Shown here: piece by piece, positions 1 through 7,942 of the stretch
How the letters are laid out: each line of letters opens with the position of its first letter
Position numbering within the stretch: position 1 is the first letter of the stretch
Assembly: GCA_021778975.1 (NCBI GenBank)
Contig: JAJYBO010000011.1
Coordinates: 1-23,830 of the forward strand
Direction: 5' to 3'
Length of the DNA stretch: 23,830 nt
Source: Deltaproteobacteria bacterium
Lineage (GTDB): Bacteria; Desulfobacterota; Desulfobacteria; Desulfobacterales; Desulfatirhabdiaceae
The notes under the pieces: model-generated
The model's input: the letters and a program-made list of their open reading frames with translations, nothing else
Told to the model about the DNA's origin: nothing
Databases searched by the model: none
Position numbers and translations under genes: made by a program

Positions 1-413
1 AAATCTTCCGGAAGCCGTTCGATGGAATCTCCATGGCTCATCCAGCAGCGCGTTGGGGATGCAACATCCGCGAACATGCCGTCTGCGCGGCCAATGCTCA
101 GTTCCGCAAAGCCGTACTCCCGTTTTTCCGCATGGGTGACAACGCCGCCAAGCGTGTGCGCCATGAACTGCATACCGTAACAGATGCCCAGAACCGGAAT
201 TCCCAGTTCGAGAATATCGGGATTGACGACCGGGCTGCCTTTTTCATAAATGCTGGAAGGCCCGCCAGAGAGAATAATCCCTTCGGGGGTGAGAGAACGG
301 ATATGGGCCATATCCACCGTCGGTGGTTCGATCTGACAGTACACATGATGTTCTCGAACGCGGCGGGCGATCAACTGATTGTATTGGGAACCGAAATCTA
401 TGATGACGATCAT
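1..413 (-). CDS. guaA: GMP synthase (glutamine-hydrolysing), N-terminal part, cut by window edge
   Basis: The visible 137 codons encode the start of a class I glutamine amidotransferase domain, opening with MIVIIDFGSQYNQLIARR. This is the characteristic N-terminus of GuaA, which makes GMP from XMP, glutamine and ATP in the cytoplasm. The nucleophile motif GICYGMQ is present, with Cys78 at 180-182. The ATP-pyrophosphatase and dimerisation domains lie outside the window. ATG at 413 is preferred over the in-frame ATG at 419, because an AAGGA element sits about 6 bases before 413 but directly abuts 419. The gene diverges from efp. Identity is confident from the motif and conserved opening. A stand-alone GATase subunit, as in archaea, cannot be excluded from this fragment alone but is unlikely in a bacterium. 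Confidence 0.94.
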   Translation of the reverse strand, partial: MIVIIDFGSQYNQLIARRVREHHVYCQIEPPTVDMAHIRSLTPEGIILSGGPSSIYEKGSPVVNPDILELGIPVLGICYGMQFMAHTLGGVVTHAEKREYGFAELSIGRADGMFADVASPTRCWMSHGDSIERLPED

Positions 414-461
414 GGGCATCCTTCATGTATGGGTGGATTATCAATTTGCGAATCACCGTTG

Positions 462-490
462 AATATGTTAGACAGTGCCGAAAAAGTCAA
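462..490 (-). promoter_or_regulatory. Candidate sigma-70-type promoter for guaA
   Basis: On the minus strand, TTGACT (490-485) is followed after 17 bases by CATATT (467-462). This is a 5/6 and a 4/6 match to the -35 and -10 consensus, about 50 bases before the guaA start. It was found by eye in a 176-base divergent spacer (414-589) that must also hold the efp promoter, for which I see no convincing pair of boxes. Confidence 0.35.
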
Positions 491-589
491 TGGGATTTTA
501 ATGTGTTACCCCATGCCGGGCGTCAATTTTCAAAGGGTTGCCATTCGGCAGGGTATTTGTTCTGAAATAACATCAAGAAAGGATATACA

Positions 590-1150
590 ATGCTTGACAG
601 CGCTGATTTGCGAAAAGGCCTGAAACTGGAAATTAATGGGGATCCCTATATCGTAACCCAATTTGAATTTGTCAAACCCGGCAAGGGGCAGGCCCTGTAC
701 AAATGCCGTCTCAAAAACATGTTGAATGGCGCCCAGTTCGACCGGACGTACCGATCCGGCGAAAAATTCAACGAGGCCCACCTCGAAGAACATGAAATGG
801 AATACCTGTACGCGGAAGGCGACCGGTATTGTTTCATGAACACCAAAAACTACGAACAGGAATATTTGACCGCGGAGCAGGTGGGCGACGGCATCCACTT
901 GCTGAAAGAAAATACCCTGTGTAACGTGCTGTTCTTCCAGGAACGCGCCATGGGCGTTACGTTGCCTATTTTTGTGGAGCTTAAAATTGTCAAGGCCGAT
1001 CCCTGGGTCAAAGGCGATACCGCTGCAGGAGACAGCAAACCCGCGACGCTCGAAACCGGCTACGTATTGCAGATTCCGCCTTTTGTGGAAGAAGGCGAGG
1101 TCATCCGGATTGATACCCGAACAGGGCAATATGTAGAACGTGTAAAATGA
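590..1150 (+). CDS. efp: Translation elongation factor P
   Basis: This 186-residue protein has the usual full length and the KOW-like/OB/OB layout of bacterial EF-P. EF-P binds between the ribosomal P and E sites and relieves stalling at polyproline stretches. The N-terminal loop reads FVKPGKGQAL, with Lys32 at the tip, the residue that is beta-lysylated by EpmA (after EpmB) in organisms that have this pathway. No epmA or epmB gene is in the window, so modification here is inferred only. The C-terminus carries the family signature around TGYVLQIPPFVEEGE and ends DTRTGQYVERVK. The start is supported by AGAAAGGA about 7 bases upstream. The gene stands alone, divergent from guaA and convergent with the diguanylate cyclase gene. 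YeiP is a less likely alternative. Confidence 0.97.
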   Translation: MLDSADLRKGLKLEINGDPYIVTQFEFVKPGKGQALYKCRLKNMLNGAQFDRTYRSGEKFNEAHLEEHEMEYLYAEGDRYCFMNTKNYEQEYLTAEQVGDGIHLLKENTLCNVLFFQERAMGVTLPIFVELKIVKADPWVKGDTAAGDSKPATLETGYVLQIPPFVEEGEVIRIDTRTGQYVERVK

Positions 1151-1226
1151 GAATGGCGGTTATGCCGGCGCACGATGCGTTTCGCCACGTTGACAACATG
1201 GCTCCATGAAGAGAAGTGGATGAGAA

Positions 1227-2909
1227 TCATTTCATGCTGGCTGCGCTGCCGGGCCGATATACCACCAGCGTGTTTCTGCCCAGGCTTTTGGCCTGATACA
1301 GCGCGTCATCAGCGGCCTGAATGAGGTTTTCGCCTGTCTGATGCGTCAACGACATCAGTGAAGCAATCCCCATGCTGACCGTCATCTGAAACGGCGTCTG
1401 GTTATAGGTAAATATTCGCTGATTCAGGGCGGCTCTGAAACGTTCGCATACGCCTGTCGCCTTTTGGACGTCCGTATCGGTCAACATTACCGCAAATTCC
1501 TCACCGCCGTATCGGCAGGGCGTATCGCTCTGCCGTATCCAGTCTTTCAGCATTTTGCCGAATTCCGACAGCACCATGTCACCGGCCGGATGCCCCATGG
1601 TGTCGTTGATTCGTTTGAAATGATCCAGATCCATCATGCACAGAACCAGGCCGGAACGGGTGCGGCCGGTTCTTGCAATTTCCCGGTCCAGGGTTTCAAA
1701 AAAGTACCGGCGGTTATAAAGCCCGGTCAGAACATCCCGAACCGACATTTCGGCCATTCTTCGGATGGCGACTCGGGCTTCGTTTTTGAGCTGAGACTTG
1801 GTCAGCGCATTGGAAATTGCCTGAAACAGGTTTTTCTCGTTGAGCTGGTCTTTGGGCAGATAGTCATAAGCGCCTGCCTGAATCACCTGGGTCGCGATCA
1901 TTTCATCGCCCTTGCCGGTGATAACGATGACAGGGGTGTCTATGGCGCCTGTCACCATTTTTTGCATCAGATCGAGGCCCGTGCCATCCGGGAGAAAATA
2001 GTCCACCAGCGCGATATCCACCGGATCGGTTTTCATCAGTTTCAGGGTATCGTCAATGGTGGTGCTGCGTTTGAGAACGATATTGTTGCTGGTGGCGATC
2101 AGGGTTTTGATATCCTTGAAGTCCATATCCGAATCCTCGACCGAAAGAATTTTGATCAGAGGACGGTTTACCATGGAGATATCGGGGCCGGCCGTGGCGA
2201 GCTGGGTATCTACCTGATGGATGTTCTGAATTTTTTTGACGATCTCAGAGATACGTCTGCCGGCGGTGTCAATACGGGCGATGTGGATTTTGACTTTTTC
2301 AGGGTTGTCCTGTTCCATCAGAAGCAGCTCGACGCTTCCCAGAAGCCCCATCAATGGCTGATTCAGCTCGTGAGCCGTGGCGCCCGCCATTTGCAGTAAT
2401 ACTTTGAGGCGTTCTTCCTCGATGACGGCGCGCTGCTGTTCGAGAATCTTCTTGTTGGCCTGCTGTAGCCGCTCGATAACCGCCTCCAGTTTGTGATTGG
2501 CGTTTTCGGTTTGCAATCGCTGGCGGTGAAGATCCAGAAAAACCCGAACCTTGCTGGTAAGGATGAGCGGATCCACCGGCTTGAAGAGATAATCTACAGC
2601 GCCGGTTTCGTATCCCTTGAAAATATGTTGCTGTTCCTTGCTGATCGCGGTGACGAAAATAATCGGAATACTCCGGGTGCGCTCGTTGCACCGCATCAGT
2701 TCCGCGGTTTCAAACCCGTCCATATCGGGCATCTGAACGTCCATCAGCGTCAGGGCGATATCCTGTTCCAGCAACACCCCCAGGGCTTCATTGCCGGATG
2801 TCGCCTTGACAATGTTGACATCAGGCTGCTCCAGAAGGCTTTCGAGCGCCAGAAGGTTGGCGGGTTTGTCATCCACCAGTAATACATTGATTTTTTCTAT
2901 GTCAGTCAC
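1227..2909 (-). CDS. REC-DHp-REC-GGDEF response regulator / diguanylate cyclase
   Basis: This 560-residue cytoplasmic signalling protein has an unusual order of domains. An N-terminal receiver (about 5-125) carries the acidic pair D13-D14, phosphoacceptor D57 and a KP motif. A coiled coil (about 130-165) precedes a histidine-kinase-like DHp segment with His180 in AHELNQPLMG. A second receiver (about 250-370) has D303 in VDYFLPDG, and a GGDEF domain (about 385-555) follows. The active site is GGEEF (468-472), with an inhibitory RxxD site (R459-D462) exactly five residues upstream, so c-di-GMP synthesis with product inhibition is predicted. No HATPase_c domain is present, so the DHp His could only be phosphorylated in trans, or may serve dimerisation. 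The start is GTG at 2909, which overlaps the cheB stop by four bases (GTGA) and indicates translational coupling. It is the third gene of the hybrid-kinase operon. Confidence 0.93.
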   Translation of the reverse strand: MTDIEKINVLLVDDKPANLLALESLLEQPDVNIVKATSGNEALGVLLEQDIALTLMDVQMPDMDGFETAELMRCNERTRSIPIIFVTAISKEQQHIFKGYETGAVDYLFKPVDPLILTSKVRVFLDLHRQRLQTENANHKLEAVIERLQQANKKILEQQRAVIEEERLKVLLQMAGATAHELNQPLMGLLGSVELLLMEQDNPEKVKIHIARIDTAGRRISEIVKKIQNIHQVDTQLATAGPDISMVNRPLIKILSVEDSDMDFKDIKTLIATSNNIVLKRSTTIDDTLKLMKTDPVDIALVDYFLPDGTGLDLMQKMVTGAIDTPVIVITGKGDEMIATQVIQAGAYDYLPKDQLNEKNLFQAISNALTKSQLKNEARVAIRRMAEMSVRDVLTGLYNRRYFFETLDREIARTGRTRSGLVLCMMDLDHFKRINDTMGHPAGDMVLSEFGKMLKDWIRQSDTPCRYGGEEFAVMLTDTDVQKATGVCERFRAALNQRIFTYNQTPFQMTVSMGIASLMSLTHQTGENLIQAADDALYQAKSLGRNTLVVYRPGSAASMK

Positions 2910-3478
2910 AACGTTCCCCCATTGGACAGTCTGGCAAGAAACTTGCCGATGGCGTCAAGCGGTAAGATAAAATCTATTTCTCCGGCGGCAATCGCTGCTC
3001 TGGGCATGATATCAACTTCGGCGGTTCTGGGATCTTGAACCACAGCAATTCCCCCTGCGGCTTTGATGGCTTTCAGACCGGCCGCGCCGTCGGAACTGGC
3101 CCCTGTCAGAATCACCCCCACTATCCGTGAACCATAGACGGTCGCCGCCGAGATAAACAGCCTGTCAATGGACGGTCTGGCAAAATGGACGGGATCACTT
3201 CTGGACAGTGAAAATGTTCGGTCAGATGCAATCAGCAGATGAACCCCTGGCGGCGCCACATAAATATGTCGCGGGAGGATTGTCGCCTTTTCGCTTGCCT
3301 GCATGACGGTTGATCGGCATCTTTTGTTGAGACATCTGGCCAGCAAATCGTCGGAATCCGGGTGTACGTGCTGAACGACAATTACCGGAACCCGATGACC
3401 CGATGGCAGGCAGGGCAAGATTTTCCCCAGGGCATTCATACCGCCGGCTGAAACGCCGATAACGATGATATCCCACAT
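2906..3478 (-). CDS. Stand-alone CheB-type protein-glutamate methylesterase
   Basis: This 190-residue protein corresponds to the C-terminal catalytic domain of CheB alone. The triad is visible: Ser in IGVSAGGMNAL, His in VVQHVHPD and Asp in LTGASSDGAAGL. CheB removes methyl esters from, and deamidates, glutamates of chemoreceptors. The usual N-terminal regulatory receiver domain is absent. The ATG at 3478 is chosen because homology begins at MWDIIVIG. A 33-residue longer open frame exists but would overlap the upstream kinase gene and adds no family sequence. Eleven bases separate it from the kinase stop, and it overlaps the next gene by four. No CheR methyltransferase or methyl-accepting protein is encoded in the window, so the substrate is unknown. 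It may act on helices of the neighbouring kinase (inference). Confidence 0.93.
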   Translation of the reverse strand: MWDIIVIGVSAGGMNALGKILPCLPSGHRVPVIVVQHVHPDSDDLLARCLNKRCRSTVMQASEKATILPRHIYVAPPGVHLLIASDRTFSLSRSDPVHFARPSIDRLFISAATVYGSRIVGVILTGASSDGAAGLKAIKAAGGIAVVQDPRTAEVDIMPRAAIAAGEIDFILPLDAIGKFLARLSNGGTL

Positions 3479-3489
3479 GGTCGGCTCTT

Positions 3490-6400
3490 TCAATAAAGCC
3501 ATACCCGCAGCATGGACAGTAGTTTTTCCATGTCGAACGGTTTGGCTAAATAGTCGTTGGCGCCGGCTTCGATACACAGCACCCGGTCACCTTTCATGGC
3601 TTTGGCGGTCAGGGCGATGATCGGCAGTTTTTCAAACCGTTGCTCCTTTCGAATCTCTTTCATGGCCGCATATCCGTCCATCACCGGCATCATGATGTCC
3701 ATCAACACCAGATCAATGTCGGGTTCTTTGTGCAGACGCTCCAGTCCCTCTTTGCCGTTTTTACCGACCACCATTTTCATGCCTTTTTCTTCCAGAATGT
3801 TCGTGATGGCATAGACATTGCGCATATCGTCATCCACCAGAAGAATTTTCTTGTTTTTGAAGACCGCATTGCGGTCAAAAGTTGTTTCCGGTGTTGTGGA
3901 ATCAGGCGCCGATGCGGTTACCGAATGTTTGCTGTGAAGAAAAATGGACAACAGATTGCCCAGAACTTCCGGTGTCGCTGCGCGTCGCAAGATGATATCG
4001 GTGCTGAATTCTTCGTACAGGCTGTCCTGCTCCGATTCTGTCGGCGTATAAAGCAGTACTGGAATATATTGGGCGGGGTGGTGATTGCGCACCCATTCTA
4101 AAATTTCGCGGTGCGTATCATCTGGTGTTTTCGATTCCAGAACCATGACATCACAGGAATCGCTGGATAGGATATGAACCGCTTCCGGTGTGGTGTGCAC
4201 CGTGGTGAGACGCGTATTCTCTTCAACCGTAAGAGAGGTGACCAGATCGGAGAGATGTTCGCCTGAATCCACAAGCAGCAGATAGCGGACAGAGGTTGAG
4301 ATGAGCCGCTGTATTTTCGTGAATACGGCTTCCAGATTTTCCATGCTGACCGGCTTTGTCATGAAGCCGACGGCGCCCATCTTCAGCGCTTTCAGCGAGC
4401 TGTCCAGCGCCGAAATGAACTGTACGGGAATATGACGGGTCGCCGGATTTTCCTTCAGCCGGCTCAGTACGGTCAAACCGTCCAGCCCCGGCAGATCCAC
4501 ATCCAGAACGATGGCGCCGGGTTTGTAATAATCCGCGAAATGAAGCCCGGTTTCGCCGTTATTGGACAGCAGCACCTTGAACCCTTTTTCGCGGCAGACA
4601 TCGCAGAGAAATTTGGCGAAGTGTGCGTCGTCCTCGATAATCAACAGCGTCCGGTCACCGGTCTGGATGTTGCGGCGGTCGTCTCTCAAGGCATCCACAC
4701 TGACGGGAATCTGACATTGATCTTCCGGCGGCGTTTCGGAATCAGGTGGATTGGCGCTGGAAACGAGGCTGCTTGCAGGCAGGCTCTCTTTTCGCAGAGA
4801 GCGATCCGGTTTTTCGGGCAGTATCAACGTAAACGTACTGCCCTCGCCATCCTGGCTCAAAAGATGAATCTCTCCCCCCAGATATTTGGCCAGTTCTACG
4901 GAAATGGAGAGTCCCAGGCCGGTGCCGCCGTATTTTCGGCTGGTGGTGCCGTCCGCCTGCCGGAATGCCTCGAACACCAGCGCCTGCTTGTCTTTGGGAA
5001 TGCCGATGCCGGTATCTGAAACCGAAAATGCAATGGAGGTCCCTGGTGACAGAGATCTTCGAGACAACGGAATAACGGCTCCTGGCCGCCGGATGGTGAA
5101 GGCTATGCGGCCGCGGGAGGTGAATTTGAATGCGTTGGACAGAAAATTTTTGATGATCTGCTCGATGCGCTGCCGGTCGGTGATGACCGCGTCCGGTAAA
5201 TTGTCTTCGATGGAAACGGTGAACTCCAGATTTTTGGTGCGTGCGCTGTGCTGAAAATTGCGCTGCATGGACGCGGTCAACTCGATAAGCGGAACATCCT
5301 GAAAGTGGAGTTCCATTTTACCGGCTTCCACTTTGGAAAGATCGAGAACTTCGTTGATGAGGCTCAGCAGATCCGAACCGGATTCATGAATGGTCTGAGC
5401 GAATTCGATCTGCTTGGTCGTCAGGTTGCTATCCCGATTGTCGGCAATCAACCTGGACAACAGAAGAATGCTGTTCAGCGGTGTTCTCAGCTCATGAGAC
5501 ATATTGGCCAGAAATTCGGATTTGTAGCGGCTCGCGCGTTCCAGCGCCATGACTTTTTCTTCGATGAGCTTTCCGGCCATTTCCAGTTCGAGATTTTTCT
5601 TGTGGATATCTTCCTTTTGTTCTTCCAGAAGCTGGGTCTGTTCCTGAAGCTCTTCGTTGGTCTGACGCAGTTCTTCCTGCTGTGTTTGCAGTCTGGATTC
5701 GGACTGTTTCAGTGCTTCCGCCTGATGTTCCAGCTCCAGGTTGGATTCGCGGAGCGCTTCCTGCTGGTGTTGAAGCAGTTCGGCCTGCTTTTGGGTCTGA
5801 TTCAGAAGGTTTTGCATCCGGGTGCGGGCCTGCGCGGAATTGATGGCAACCGCGATGCTGCCGGAAACCTGATCAATAAAAAGGAGCTGCACGTCGGAAA
5901 AATCCTCGAAAGCAGCGATTTCGATGACACCTTTCACCGTGCTTTCCAGAAGGAGCGGACTGACCACGATATGACGGGGGCCGGCAAACCCCAGACCGGA
6001 TTCGACCCGGATATAATCTTCAGGCACTTCCGATACCTGAATGCGCAGTCTTTCCAGCGCCGCCTGACCGACAAGCCCTTCACCCGGAACAAATCGGTTG
6101 GAGAGGCTTTTGCGCTTCTGATACGCGAAACTGCCGGAAAGCAGCAAGACATTCTCGTCTTCGTCCATGATGTACAGCGCACCGATCGGCGCCTTGAGAT
6201 AACGGCACAGGTAAGTGATGACATTCCGGGAAATCGCGGTCAGATCCTGTTCCCCGCGCATCGCGTCGTTGAGTTCCATCTGGCCGGTTTTCAGAAGATT
6301 TTGCCGTTCGTTTTCCTCGGTCATTTTCCGAAGAGAGCCGATCATTTCGGAAAGTGCGATACCTAACTGGTCCCTGTCGGAATAGGGCCTGAAATGGATG

Positions 6401-7734
6401 GAATAGCCGCCTTTGGCAATCCGGTTGAGCTGTTTGACAATTTTTCGGATATTTTCAAAAATCACATTGATAGAGCGGGCAAGCGGGTCGTCTTCACTTC
6501 TTAAAGTGACCATTTTATCGAAGTCGCCAAACGCCAGGGCGTTGCAGCGTTCACAGATTTCTTGCAGAAACATGGTGATATTTTTGAAGCTGGTGTTCAG
6601 TCTGCCAAGTTCATCATCATCGGTTGGAATGGCCGCGTAATCGAGATTTCCGAGAGTCACTTTTTCGGCGGCGGTTGCGATATGTCGCAGGGGACGCATG
6701 CGCCGGTGAATGACAAAGGCGATCAGCAACACCGCCAGAGCCGTCAAGACAACGCTGACACCGATTTCCGACCACATGACGGCGGATGCCTGATGACGGA
6801 TGTCGTCGAACGGCAGGAAGGTGCTGACGGCCCAGGGCGTCTGAATGCCGACAAGACGAATTGGGGAAACGATGACGATATGATTTCCCGAAAGACGGAT
6901 TTGTTCTTTGCCAGCCTGAATTCCGGGCAATATGTCTTTCAGGGCCGGATAGACATCCTCGAACCGTTTACCGGAAAGCAGTGACGGGCCGGATGCCGCG
7001 ACCAGCGTTCCGTTGTTTGAAACGACGGCGACCTGTGAATGAGCGCCAGACTGGGTGAAGCCGTCCACCATCGTTTTGAAAATGTCCAGGGAAACATCCA
7101 CCCCGACCACCCCGTAAAATCGGTTTTCGAAAATGATGGGGGACGCCAGGGATACCAGAAAAACCTGTCTGCCGTTGACAATATAGGGATATGGGTCTGT
7201 AATCACATCTTTTCGAGTGGTTTGGGCCATCCGGTAATATCCGCCTTTTGCGGCATTCTCGTAATCTTTGGCGGCTTCGAGGATTGGATGACCGTTCGCG
7301 TCCCTTGTCCAGCAAGGGATAAACCGGCCCGTAGCATCATTGCCGCCTGTGCCGGAAAAGGCTTTGTCCATCATATCGAAGGCATCGGGTTCCCAGACGG
7401 TATAAACCGCCTGAAACGACGGATTCGACAGCAGAATTTTTTTCAGCATCACTTTGACCGGCTCTCTTCCTGGATTCATGATCGAGGCCGGATCTTTGAT
7501 TGCCGCACAGACATCCGCCAGGGTGCGAGTGATGTTCAAGACGGTGTCAATATGGGCCTCGATCGCTTGAGAATCGTCGCCGGCGACAGCTATTGCATGG
7601 TCTTTTGCCATTTCGATGGCATGGTTTCTGCTGGAAACCGTCATATAAGCAATCAGCGCGCCGTTGATGCCCATAATGGCCGCCAGTACGGGGATAATGA
7701 GTTTGGCTGTAATATTCAAGGATCGAAACCGCAT
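3490..7734 (-). CDS. dCACHE-HAMP-GAF hybrid sensor histidine kinase with three receiver domains
   Basis: This 1414-residue inner-membrane kinase has a TM helix (about 10-30), a periplasmic dCACHE-type sensor (about 36-300, with conserved YRMAQTTRKDVITDPYPY-like region), and a second TM (about 322-344). HAMP and a further HAMP-like segment (345-450), a GAF domain (about 490-635) and a Q/E-rich coiled coil (635-735) follow. The DHp has His747 in SHELRTPLNS, and HATPase_c has NAFKFT, DTGIGIP and GGTGLGLS motifs. Three receivers follow. REC1 has D1078 in VLDVDLPGLDG. REC2 (about 1155-1275) is degenerate, with Glu1200 at the phosphoacceptor position and no KP motif. REC3 has D1346 in LMDIMMPVMDG. 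GAGAGGGAA precedes the ATG. It heads an operon with cheB and the GGDEF gene and diverges from dctP. dCACHE domains commonly bind amino acids or carboxylates; the ligand here is unknown. Confidence 0.95.
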   Translation of the reverse strand: MRFRSLNITAKLIIPVLAAIMGINGALIAYMTVSSRNHAIEMAKDHAIAVAGDDSQAIEAHIDTVLNITRTLADVCAAIKDPASIMNPGREPVKVMLKKILLSNPSFQAVYTVWEPDAFDMMDKAFSGTGGNDATGRFIPCWTRDANGHPILEAAKDYENAAKGGYYRMAQTTRKDVITDPYPYIVNGRQVFLVSLASPIIFENRFYGVVGVDVSLDIFKTMVDGFTQSGAHSQVAVVSNNGTLVAASGPSLLSGKRFEDVYPALKDILPGIQAGKEQIRLSGNHIVIVSPIRLVGIQTPWAVSTFLPFDDIRHQASAVMWSEIGVSVVLTALAVLLIAFVIHRRMRPLRHIATAAEKVTLGNLDYAAIPTDDDELGRLNTSFKNITMFLQEICERCNALAFGDFDKMVTLRSEDDPLARSINVIFENIRKIVKQLNRIAKGGYSIHFRPYSDRDQLGIALSEMIGSLRKMTEENERQNLLKTGQMELNDAMRGEQDLTAISRNVITYLCRYLKAPIGALYIMDEDENVLLLSGSFAYQKRKSLSNRFVPGEGLVGQAALERLRIQVSEVPEDYIRVESGLGFAGPRHIVVSPLLLESTVKGVIEIAAFEDFSDVQLLFIDQVSGSIAVAINSAQARTRMQNLLNQTQKQAELLQHQQEALRESNLELEHQAEALKQSESRLQTQQEELRQTNEELQEQTQLLEEQKEDIHKKNLELEMAGKLIEEKVMALERASRYKSEFLANMSHELRTPLNSILLLSRLIADNRDSNLTTKQIEFAQTIHESGSDLLSLINEVLDLSKVEAGKMELHFQDVPLIELTASMQRNFQHSARTKNLEFTVSIEDNLPDAVITDRQRIEQIIKNFLSNAFKFTSRGRIAFTIRRPGAVIPLSRRSLSPGTSIAFSVSDTGIGIPKDKQALVFEAFRQADGTTSRKYGGTGLGLSISVELAKYLGGEIHLLSQDGEGSTFTLILPEKPDRSLRKESLPASSLVSSANPPDSETPPEDQCQIPVSVDALRDDRRNIQTGDRTLLIIEDDAHFAKFLCDVCREKGFKVLLSNNGETGLHFADYYKPGAIVLDVDLPGLDGLTVLSRLKENPATRHIPVQFISALDSSLKALKMGAVGFMTKPVSMENLEAVFTKIQRLISTSVRYLLLVDSGEHLSDLVTSLTVEENTRLTTVHTTPEAVHILSSDSCDVMVLESKTPDDTHREILEWVRNHHPAQYIPVLLYTPTESEQDSLYEEFSTDIILRRAATPEVLGNLLSIFLHSKHSVTASAPDSTTPETTFDRNAVFKNKKILLVDDDMRNVYAITNILEEKGMKMVVGKNGKEGLERLHKEPDIDLVLMDIMMPVMDGYAAMKEIRKEQRFEKLPIIALTAKAMKGDRVLCIEAGANDYLAKPFDMEKLLSMLRVWLY

Positions 7735-7762
7735 GGTGATTCCCTCTCTGGATTGTTATCCG

Positions 7763-7790
7763 GTTGTATCAAAACTGGATATAAAATCAA
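7763..7790 (-). promoter_or_regulatory. Candidate promoter of the signalling operon
   Basis: On the minus strand, TTGATT (7790-7785) and TACAAC (7768-7763) are separated by 16 bases and lie just upstream of the kinase start. Both boxes are partial consensus matches seen by eye. They sit in the 208-base divergent spacer (7735-7942) shared with the TRAP operon. Confidence 0.3.
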
Positions 7791-7835
7791 GAGAGATGGT
7801 ATCGTAATTTCATGCCGAATTCAGAATCTATTTTC

Positions 7836-7864
7836 TTGACAATACAAAAATCCTCATTTACTTC
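7836..7864 (+). promoter_or_regulatory. Possible promoter of the dctPQM operon
   Basis: A perfect -35 hexamer, TTGACA, lies at 7836-7841, about 100 bases upstream of dctP. The segment 17 bases downstream (TACTTC, 7859-7864) is a poor -10 match, so this promoter may need an activator or the match may be chance. I see no clear sigma-54 GG-N10-GC element in the spacer. Confidence 0.25.
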
Positions 7865-7942
7865 ATGAACCGGTTATTGTATGTGTTCCTCGACATTACC
7901 TTTCAGTTTCATCATCATTTTCAATGACAGGGGAGGTGTATG

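Noticed and set aside
98..623. Open frames opposite guaA and across the efp start
   Set aside because: They overlap the conserved GuaA amidotransferase sequence and the efp ribosome-binding region, and show no family features.
1185..1201. Small hairpin CCACGTT-GAC-AACATGG between efp and the GGDEF gene
   Set aside because: Short stem with one mismatch on the plus strand, three-base loop and no T-run; too weak to call a terminator.
1464..2399. Long plus-strand open frame opposite the GGDEF gene
   Set aside because: It lies wholly antisense to a gene with intact REC and GGDEF motifs, has no recognisable domain, and its composition is that expected from a shadow frame.
5248..6366. 372-codon plus-strand open frame opposite the hybrid kinase
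   Set aside because: The F/Q/L-rich translation mirrors the Q/E-rich coiled coil of the kinase on the other strand; no ribosome-binding site or family match.
7868..7875. AACCGGTT palindrome upstream of dctP as an operator
   Set aside because: Eight bases only, with no extended dyad or second copy in the spacer; chance occurrence is likely.
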